From: Burkholderiaceae bacterium
GTDB lineage: Bacteria; Pseudomonadota; Gammaproteobacteria; Burkholderiales; Burkholderiaceae_C
Assembly: GCA_031256305.1 (NCBI GenBank)
Contig: JAIRQU010000099.1
Span: 1-5,420 of the forward strand
Direction: 5' to 3'
Length of the DNA: 5,420 nucleotides
Numbering within the stretch: the first letter of the stretch is position 1; every line of letters starts with the position of its first letter. The notes beneath the pieces are model-generated. The model was not told the DNA's origin and ran no database searches. It worked only from the letters and a program-made list of their open reading frames with translations. This document shows, in pieces, positions 1 through 5,420 of this stretch. The translations under genes and the position numbers were made by a program.

Positions 1-120
1 AACACCACCGATAAGCAGGATGACCAGCACAATCAAGGCAAAGAACAGCACCACGCCGCGCTGCCGACCCGGGCCGCGCGGAGCGGGTAACTGGTAAGTA
101 AGGCGGGCTTGGGGTTTCAC
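1..120 (-). CDS. pilX: PilX-like type IV pilus assembly minor pilin (5' end only)
   Basis: The first 40 codons of a minor pilin gene that continues past position 1. Translation from GTG at 120 gives a basic leader ending in PGRQRG, then VVLFFALIVLVILLIGGV, a single hydrophobic helix. This is the PilX_N pattern: Gly at -1 of the prepilin peptidase site, and a hydrophobic residue (Phe) at +5 where most pilins have Glu. GspK-type tip pseudopilins also lack Glu+5. By family knowledge PilX acts in the inner membrane and pilus tip with PilV, PilW and PilY1. The gene begins 16 nt after the pilW stop, which is the usual gene order. I see no good Shine-Dalgarno (SD) sequence. The frame is open back to 147 but contains only a rare ATT and no ATG/GTG/TTG, so GTG is the best start. 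Function rests on the N-terminus and the neighbours. Confidence 0.85.
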   Translation of the reverse strand, partial: MKPQARLTYQLPAPRGPGRQRGVVLFFALIVLVILLIGGV

Positions 121-136
121 GGATAAGCGCCAGTTA

Positions 137-1360
137 TCAATTGATAATCATGCCGTTGCGCACGGGCACCACAAATTCCACGACGCTGTAGCGGTAGTGC
201 GCGTCGGCCGTGGTTGAATCAGGCGTCCAGACTACGGGCGTCGCGGCAAGGCCGATAATGGGAATGTTGGATGGGGCGGTGTTGAACCAGGACAGGCCAG
301 TGGCCGTGACCGGCTCTTTTTCGTACAGACTGCCCTTGAGAATCAAGGCCACGCGGATGGCGACAATCTGATTCAACATGGTGTTGGGATTGGCCATCAA
401 GGATGCGATGCTGTAGTCGCCCGCGGTATTGTTCGTGGGCGCAACCCATTCTTTGAGTGCGCCGGTGTTGGCGTCGGCAATGCCGTAGAGCGCTTGTATG
501 GCCAGCACGTTGCCCGACAGAGGACGCAACGCGGGGGCGCTGTCGTTGGGGTTCAGATCGTAGCTGTAAAGCGTGGCTGCGCCGGGGTCAACGCCAAATA
601 GTTGAAATTGCACGTCTCCGCCGCTCAGGTTGCCCAGCGGCAAAACCAACGACGGGGCGACTTGGGGCGTAGCGTTAAGCGTAAGCGATGTGGCCGTGAT
701 GCCGGTGACGGTAAAGATTGAGCACCTGCTGTTGGTTGTGCCCGGCTGATCGACGAGCACTTGCGGCCTGTCTTGCGCGATGTCTTGCGCCAAGTTTTGT
801 GGATTGCGCGTGATGCCGACGGTGCTGTTGACAGGCAACGTGGTGCTGGTACCCGTACCGGCAGGGCTTGTAACGGCAAGGGGAACCGTGCCTGCCGCGC
901 CCGACGCGCTCATGACCGCCAGCACATCCGAGCCGCCGGCCGGGGCTGTGGTGCCGGACGGGTTGGCGTCGATAAGCACCGGCTCCAACGTCAGACTGCC
1001 CAGATTGCCGCCAAGGAACTGCGTAAATGGGGAAGGCGGCTGTGTAAAGGACGCCGTGGTCGCAAAGCCGGGGTTGCAGCCGATCAGGCTGGTGCCTCCA
1101 AGGGACTTTTGCATCAAGCCCGATCCGGCATTGCGCAGCGCGGTGTCGAGCACGCTGGCGGCATACGTGCCGGACTGGTCCATGTCGCTGGTAGCGCTGG
1201 TGGTGCGCCTTTGCGCTTCGCCAACCTTGAGCGCGCTCACCATCGCCAGCGCCAGCAGCAGGCCGATGAGCATGGCCACCATCAGCTCGATCAGCGTCAT
1301 GCCGCGCTGGCGCGCCGCCGCGTGGACAGCCAGATGGCGGATGGGCTTGAACGGCGTCAT
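137..1360 (-). CDS. pilW: PilW-like type IV pilus minor pilin
   Basis: 407-residue minor pilin. The leader (residues 1-20, ending AARQRG) is followed by MTLIELMVAMLIGLLLALAM, with Gly at -1 and Glu at +5, then a helical stretch with TALRNAGSGL (residues about 74-83), typical of PilW. The remainder is a Thr/Ser/Pro-rich globular part, and a C-terminal stretch containing NQIVAIRVALILKG also fits PilW. It is expected in the inner membrane and in the tip-priming minor pilin complex. Start choice: ATG at 1360 gives a 20-residue leader and has GGA 8 nt upstream. An in-frame ATG at 1408, one nucleotide after the pilV stop (TGATATG), would give a 36-residue leader, long for a prepilin but attractive for coupling. 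The stop at 137 lies 16 nt before pilX. Confidence 0.9.
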   Translation of the reverse strand: MTPFKPIRHLAVHAAARQRGMTLIELMVAMLIGLLLALAMVSALKVGEAQRRTTSATSDMDQSGTYAASVLDTALRNAGSGLMQKSLGGTSLIGCNPGFATTASFTQPPSPFTQFLGGNLGSLTLEPVLIDANPSGTTAPAGGSDVLAVMSASGAAGTVPLAVTSPAGTGTSTTLPVNSTVGITRNPQNLAQDIAQDRPQVLVDQPGTTNSRCSIFTVTGITATSLTLNATPQVAPSLVLPLGNLSGGDVQFQLFGVDPGAATLYSYDLNPNDSAPALRPLSGNVLAIQALYGIADANTGALKEWVAPTNNTAGDYSIASLMANPNTMLNQIVAIRVALILKGSLYEKEPVTATGLSWFNTAPSNIPIIGLAATPVVWTPDSTTADAHYRYSVVEFVVPVRNGMIIN

Positions 1361-1409
1361 GACATGAATCCGATGGGAGCGTTGATCCGTGGAAAAACTG
1401 GCGCGCATA

Positions 1410-1937
1410 TCAACTGTTTGCCACCAGCAGCGTGGTGCGCGTGGTCAGCGAGTCTGTTATAGGGGTAGCCTTGGCGTTGGCCTGTACCGGCGCTGTCCAA
1501 GTGATGGTGATGTCGAAAGCGGCGGGAGCTAGCGGCGCGCCGCCAGCAACAATAGTGAATGTTGTTCCAGCCGCCGGAGCAACAACCTGGATCATTCCTT
1601 GAGGCAGCCCGCCCTGCGTGGGGTCGGCCACATAATTCTTCCAGTTCTGTGTCGTGCAAAGCGTCGTCAGCCCGGAACCGTTGATGTTGCTGATCGTGAC
1701 ACTGCCTGCCTGCAACTGCATCTGGCTGGCGCACTGGTCGGCAATCAGGGCGGCGCGGTCGCGGTACTCGGTATCGCCGTTGGTGGAGATGGCGCGCGCC
1801 TGCAAACCAAGCAGGCCCAGAATGCCGATGGAAAACAACAGCAGCGCCACCAGCGCTTCCAGCAGGGCAAAACCGCCGCTGCCGGAGCGCGCCCGCCGCG
1901 CCTGTATTGATATGGTGTGAAAAGCAAGCGTGTTCAT
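1410..1937 (-). CDS. pilV: PilV-like type IV pilus minor pilin
   Basis: 175-residue minor pilin. The leader (1-22, ending GSGG) precedes FALLEALVALLLFSIGILGL, with Gly at -1, Glu at +5 (residue 27) and the L-E-A-L-V-A-L-L signature typical of PilV. Further support comes from EYRDRAALIADQCASQM (residues about 57-73), matching the conserved helix after the membrane segment, then LPQGMIQV and a late ITITWTAP strand as in other PilV proteins. Two Cys (69 and 94) could form a disulfide. Start: ATG at 1937 overlaps the fimT stop as ATGA, with AGG 7 nt upstream. The open frame continues to 2204, but that extension lies inside fimT and does not look like pilin. Predicted role: tip minor pilin working with PilW and PilX in pilus priming. 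Confidence 0.9.
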   Translation of the reverse strand: MNTLAFHTISIQARRARSGSGGFALLEALVALLLFSIGILGLLGLQARAISTNGDTEYRDRAALIADQCASQMQLQAGSVTISNINGSGLTTLCTTQNWKNYVADPTQGGLPQGMIQVVAPAAGTTFTIVAGGAPLAPAAFDITITWTAPVQANAKATPITDSLTTRTTLLVANS

Positions 1938-2671
1938 GGCGTTGCCTGCGGGTACTGGCACCCTTCGCTGGCCCCCTGGGTAGTACCGGTCAGGGACTGC
2001 GCCGGGTTGCACAAGCGCACCTGCCCGCCCAGCCCCACTTCGATTTGCAAGGGGTGGTCGCCCGCGGGCGACGCGCTTGTGATGGAATAGATTTGCGCGG
2101 GCGTGGCGGCATTGGGCAGCGCGCTGCATTGCGCCCCCACGCCAGTGCTGGTATTGGCGATGGCGGTGGCATCGGTCACCAGGCGGCCCAGCGCATCGAA
2201 ACACACGGCGGGTGGCCCCTTGATGGTGACGCCTGAAGCAATGTCGGCAATCGCGCCGCCATGCACGAATGTAGCTGTCGTGTTGGCTGTGGTCGATGGC
2301 GCAACGCTGACCGCCCAGTTGGTAGCGCCGGTGGCTACTGCGGTATAGGTAACGTTCTCATTGACATTGGCCGCGCCGCCCGTGGGGTCGGGCGTGTTGA
2401 CCAGCGCGAACACGGTCAGGGCGCTGCGACGCAGGGCCTCGGTTTGCGCCAGGCGCAGGCCATTGGCCATATCCTCGGACATGGCGCGCACGCGGTTGTT
2501 GGCGATCCAAGTGTTGAAGGACGGCATTGCCAGCAAGGACAAAATCGCAAAGATCGCCAGCGTGACCATCAGCTCGATCAGGGTAAAGCCGCGAAGACGC
2601 CTGCACCGGCCATGCGGCGCGGCGCGCGTCAGCGGCAGCCGGGGAGCCATCAATTGGCGGTGGCGGGGCAT
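1934..2671 (-). CDS. fimT: FimT/GspH-family prepilin-like protein
   Basis: 245-residue pilin-like protein of the GspH/FimT family. The leader (1-28, very basic, ending RRLRG) precedes [20 protein letters not shown], with Gly at -1 and Glu at +5 (residue 33). It continues with [20 protein letters not shown] and [12 protein letters not shown] (residues 73-83), the family's conserved helix, and CFDALGRLV (157-165), matching the FDxxGR strand region of GspH. The mature part has four Cys (157, 182, 221, 238). FimT relatives take part in pilus biogenesis and, in some species, DNA binding for uptake; that second role is not shown here. Start: ATG at 2671 has AAGGG 6 nt upstream and overlaps pilE by 22 nt. 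The alternative ATG at 2650 overlaps the pilE stop by one base (TGATG). Its stop overlaps the pilV start. Confidence 0.87.
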   Translation of the reverse strand: MPRHRQLMAPRLPLTRAAPHGRCRRLRGFTLIELMVTLAIFAILSLLAMPSFNTWIANNRVRAMSEDMANGLRLAQTEALRRSALTVFALVNTPDPTGGAANVNENVTYTAVATGATNWAVSVAPSTTANTTATFVHGGAIADIASGVTIKGPPAVCFDALGRLVTDATAIANTSTGVGAQCSALPNAATPAQIYSITSASPAGDHPLQIEVGLGGQVRLCNPAQSLTGTTQGASEGCQYPQATP

Positions 2672-3207
2672 GTCTGGCCCTTTTTGACGATCCAGGCGGT
2701 ATTGCAGGGCACCGTCCCCCAATCCGCCGATGGCAAACCAAGGGTTGCGCGCGTGCCGTCCTGGTCAATGGTGTAAGTAAATCCGTTGGTCTGCCCGCTG
2801 CCAATGGCCTGCACGGTGTAGCCTGCATTGGAGGTACTCTGGCACGATATCGTGAAAGTACCCACGGTTATGGCTGTTTGACCCGTAGGCGGAACACAAG
2901 GCGGGTTAACCGACTGCGAGGTCGCCGCGTTGGAATAAGACGCATAGGTGCGGTTGTCCTGGTAGTAACGCTCCATGTTGGCCTGCATGGCCGCCAGGGC
3001 ATTGGTGCCATCAGTAAGCTGAGCGCGCAGGGTGTAGTCGCTGTAGGCGGGTATTGCAATGGCCGCCAAAATGGCGATGATGGCCAGCACAATCATCAGC
3101 TCGATGAGCGTAAAGGCGCGCTGGCGCGCCCGCCGCCCAAGCGTGCAAGCGCGCCGCGGCAGCGGAGTTGAACGTTGCAAAATGCGCAGGGCGGAAGATG
3201 CGTACAT
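2650..3207 (-). CDS. pilE: PilE-like type IV minor pilin, first gene of the operon
   Basis: 185-residue type IV pilin. A long basic leader (1-31, ending RARQRA) precedes [20 protein letters not shown], then [20 protein letters not shown] and the [14 protein letters not shown] segment (about 78-91) typical of PilE minor pilins. Four mature Cys (104, 122, 168, 180) include a C-terminal pair, as in pilin D-regions. The mature protein is about 154 residues, normal for the family. Oddity: the residue before the cleavage site is Ala, not the near-invariant Gly. Start: ATG at 3207 is the first ATG in a frame open from TTG at 3237. The upstream SD is weak, and an internal TTG would give a shorter leader. 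It could be a major pilin, but the ERYY..N.TYA segment and position beside fimT-pilV-pilW-pilX favour a minor pilin. Confidence 0.88.
   Translation of the reverse strand: MYASSALRILQRSTPLPRRACTLGRRARQRAFTLIELMIVLAIIAILAAIAIPAYSDYTLRAQLTDGTNALAAMQANMERYYQDNRTYASYSNAATSQSVNPPCVPPTGQTAITVGTFTISCQSTSNAGYTVQAIGSGQTNGFTYTIDQDGTRATLGLPSADWGTVPCNTAWIVKKGQTCPATAN
2678..2682 (-). promoter_or_regulatory. Candidate ribosome binding site deciding the fimT start
   Basis: On the minus strand AAGGG lies 6 nt before ATG 2671, inside the end of pilE. The other candidate start (2650) has no purine-rich stretch at the right distance, only the TGATG stop-start overlap. This supports 2671, though reinitiation at 2650 remains possible. 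Confidence 0.4.
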
Positions 3208-3230
3208 GGATGAACAGGCGATCAATATAT

Positions 3231-3247
3231 GTAACAAATAGTAACAA
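3231..3247. repeat. Tandem GTAACAA repeat, 10-bp period, over the pilin promoter
   Basis: GTAACAA occurs at 3231-3237 and again at 3241-3247, separated by ATA, so the copies sit one helical turn apart. On the minus strand they read TTGTTAC and overlap the candidate -10 and start of transcription of the pilin operon. The arrangement suits a dimeric regulator binding site, but it could be chance in an AT-rich patch. No known operator is recognised. Confidence 0.4.
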
Positions 3248-3265
3248 TCCTGCTCTGGTTTACAA
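3238..3265 (-). promoter_or_regulatory. Candidate sigma70 promoter of the minor pilin operon
   Basis: On the minus strand TTGTAA (3265-3260) is separated by 16 bp from TACTAT (3243-3238). Each hexamer matches 4 of 6 consensus positions. Transcription would start near 3231, leaving about 24 nt before the pilE ATG at 3207. The local AT-rich patch in an otherwise GC-rich region supports a promoter. I found no sigma54-type -24/-12 element with correct spacing. This is a prediction from sequence only. Confidence 0.4.
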
Positions 3266-3358
3266 GACCGGCCATCCCCCTTGGCGCGCCATCCATCGGA
3301 TGCGCGGCGCGATGTGCGGTGATTGCGTTGCGCGGCCCTGAGCGGCGCGCGCCCCGGC

Positions 3359-3364
3359 TACACT
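3359..3364 (+). promoter_or_regulatory. Weak candidate -10 element for argA
   Basis: TACACT at 3359-3364, in the context GGCTACACTTT, matches 4 of 6 positions of a sigma70 -10 element and would give a leader of about 30 nt before ATG 3403. No convincing -35 hexamer lies 16-18 bp upstream, so this is a weak call. Confidence 0.25.
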
Positions 3365-3402
3365 TTGCGGCATTGACATTTCCGCACCACTTGCCCCGCC
3401 CC

Positions 3403-4749
<1,347 letters not shown>

Positions 4750-4771
4750 CCCCCGTTCAGCGGGCACCCAA

Positions 4772-4815
4772 GCCGCGTTCCTTCCGGCGCCCCGCCGCGC
4801 CTGCCGGAAAGCGGC
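4772..4815 (+). terminator. GC-rich hairpin after argA, possible terminator
   Basis: TTCCGGC (4782-4788) pairs with GCCGGAA (4803-4809), and outside it GCCGC (4772-4776) pairs with GCGGC (4811-4815), separated by an asymmetric bulge. It starts 22 nt after the argA stop. No T-tract follows, so it is not a classic intrinsic terminator. It may instead act as a 3' end stabiliser or have no function. Confidence 0.3.
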
Positions 4816-4821
4816 GTGCGG

Positions 4822-4839
4822 GTGTCATCGTTGTGTCAT
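4822..4839 (+). promoter_or_regulatory. Candidate Pho box (PhoB-binding site)
   Basis: GTGTCAT occurs at 4822-4828 and again at 4833-4839, separated by CGTT, an exact 11-bp period. The E. coli Pho box is two CTGTCAT repeats with the same 7+4 arrangement. Here both TGTCAT cores are perfect and the leading base is G instead of C, about 13 of 18 consensus positions. It points toward the lipoprotein gene and ends 60 nt before its first ATG. A weak -10 (CACACT, 4850-4855) lies 10 bp downstream, the spacing known for phoA. The match is by eye. Confidence 0.5.
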
Positions 4840-4903
4840 GGATTCTTTTCACACTGTGCAGGCTCATTCGAGCTTTTGCTTTTGCTGAAAAGGGAATCCA
4901 TGA
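4836..4903. repeat. 10-bp inverted repeat spanning the lipoprotein start
   Basis: TCATGGATTC (4836-4845) is the exact reverse complement of GAATCCATGA (4894-4903), with 48 nt between. The right arm covers the end of the SD region and the first start codon; the left arm overlaps the second Pho-box repeat. If the transcript began upstream of 4836 the hairpin would hide the start. If it begins near 4862, as the Pho box suggests, the left arm is not transcribed. Confidence 0.4.
4872..4886 (+). repeat. Short tandem GCTTTT repeat in the lipoprotein leader
   Basis: GCTTTT is present twice, followed by GCT. The second CTTTT (4879-4883) can pair with AAAAG (4888-4892) across a GCTG loop, a weak 5-bp hairpin that includes part of the SD. 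This is a minor feature and may be without function. Confidence 0.35.
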
Positions 4904-5420
4904 TGAACACCAAGTTTTACCTGCTGCCGGTGGCGGCGCTTGTTTCAATGCTGTGCGCCTGCGGCGGCGGTTCGGATAACGATAACACCGCAAGCAACCC
5001 GCCGCCAGCCTACGCGCCGGGCAATCTGCTGGTGTCGCGGTCGGTGTACGACCCCGGCTTCATCGTGGCGGGGCCATTGCCCAATAACGGCAATCCCACG
5101 GGCAGCGGTACGGCTGCGGCGGCCATTGACGCCGTATCGCCCGGCACATTCCCCAAGGTGTTCACCAACGACGCCAATGATGCCAATTTCGGCGTCACGT
5201 CCGATATCTGGCTCGATCAGTGGACGCCTGGCGCAACCAGCGCCTCGCAGGCCACCAACCTCACGGCGATGGCCAAACAAGCCGGGTTCGACATCTCGAC
5301 CAGCTTCCCGTCCAAGTCCGAGCTGGCGCTGAACGTTTCGCAGGACAAAAGCGCCATCACGTTCGTGGGCTACAACGCGCCGAGCGACCAGATCGACATT
5401 TCCAACTCCAACACGCCCGG
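4900..5420 (+). CDS. Uncharacterised secreted lipoprotein (5' part, runs off the window)
   Basis: The frame stays open from ATG 4900 to the window end (173 complete codons, no stop). Residues 1-21 form a lipoprotein signal: Lys5, hydrophobic core LLPVAALVSML, then the lipobox LCAC with Cys21 as the likely lipidated residue. A flexible GGGSDNDNTASNPPP stretch follows. Without Asp at +2, outer-membrane sorting is the simpler guess. The mature part (NLLVSRSVYDPGF, ANFGVTSDIWLDQW, SFPSKSELALNVSQDKSAITFVGY, DISNSNTPG) resembles, from memory, a family of secreted bacterial proteins usually labelled hypothetical; the repeated strand-turn style hints at a beta-rich, perhaps beta-propeller fold. I assign no enzymatic function. 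GGGA lies 4 nt before ATG 4900 and 7 nt before an in-frame ATG at 4903, so 4903 is equally plausible. A candidate Pho box lies upstream. Confidence 0.85.
   Translation, partial: MMNTKFYLLPVAALVSMLCACGGGSDNDNTASNPPPAYAPGNLLVSRSVYDPGFIVAGPLPNNGNPTGSGTAAAAIDAVSPGTFPKVFTNDANDANFGVTSDIWLDQWTPGATSASQATNLTAMAKQAGFDISTSFPSKSELALNVSQDKSAITFVGYNAPSDQIDISNSNTP

Noticed and set aside
761..1462. A 233-codon plus-strand open frame opposite pilW
   Set aside because: It lies wholly against convincing pilin genes and encodes low-complexity Arg/Ala/Gly-rich sequence; a shadow frame.
3253..3275. Sigma54-type promoter for the pilin operon
   Set aside because: On the minus strand TGGC and TTGT are present but separated by 5 bases instead of the required 7, and the -12 GC is missing.
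3284..3312. GC-rich partial palindrome around CATCC-ATC-GGATG in the divergent region
   Set aside because: The perfect stem is only 5 bp and extension needs a bulge; similar short palindromes are expected in GCGC-rich DNA.
3373..3378. Perfect TTGACA -35 hexamer just before argA
   Set aside because: The -10 position 16-18 bp downstream is CCGCCC-like and falls at the start codon, so no working promoter can be built on it.
4750..4764. CCCG-TTCAG-CGGG hairpin right after the argA stop
   Set aside because: A 4-bp stem with no T-tract is too weak to call as a terminator.
4940..5332. A 130-codon plus-strand open frame inside the lipoprotein gene
   Set aside because: It is out of frame with the lipoprotein reading frame, which has a start, SD-like sequence and signal peptide; this one is Arg/Pro-rich shadow.

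Overview
The window looks like a chromosomal segment of a GC-rich betaproteobacterium, most likely of the order Burkholderiales (Comamonadaceae-like). The evidence is the high GC third codon position, a run of type IV pilus minor pilin genes, and a one-piece ArgA-type N-acetylglutamate synthase of about 450 residues. The genus cannot be named from this sequence.

Region 1 (1-3207, minus strand) is a tightly packed minor-pilin operon. In transcription order it reads pilE-like, fimT/gspH-like, pilV, pilW, pilX (only the first 40 codons of pilX are inside the window). All five encode an N-terminal prepilin-type leader followed by one hydrophobic helix; the first four carry the Glu at +5 of the mature protein and PilX does not. 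Junctions are overlapping or nearly so (pilE/fimT overlap, fimT/pilV ATGA overlap, 1 or 49 nt before pilW depending on its start, 16 nt before pilX), so translational coupling is likely. By family knowledge these proteins prime assembly of, and cap, the type IV pilus, usually with the adhesin PilY1. A pilY1 gene would be expected just past position 1 but is not in view.

Region 2 (3208-3402) is the 195-bp divergent intergenic region. It holds a candidate sigma70 promoter for the pilin operon, with a tandem GTAACAA repeat over its -10 side, and a weaker candidate promoter for argA.

Region 3 (3403-4749, plus strand) is argA, encoding the first enzyme of arginine biosynthesis. It appears intact, with an amino-acid-kinase-like domain followed by a GNAT acetyltransferase domain.

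Region 4 (4750-5420, plus strand) has a hairpin after argA. Next comes a two-repeat element with 11-bp spacing that matches the architecture of a PhoB-binding Pho box. It is followed by the start of an uncharacterised lipoprotein gene that runs off the window. The most interesting inference is that this lipoprotein is phosphate-starvation regulated. No RNA genes, CRISPR arrays, insertion sequences or attachment sites were seen.
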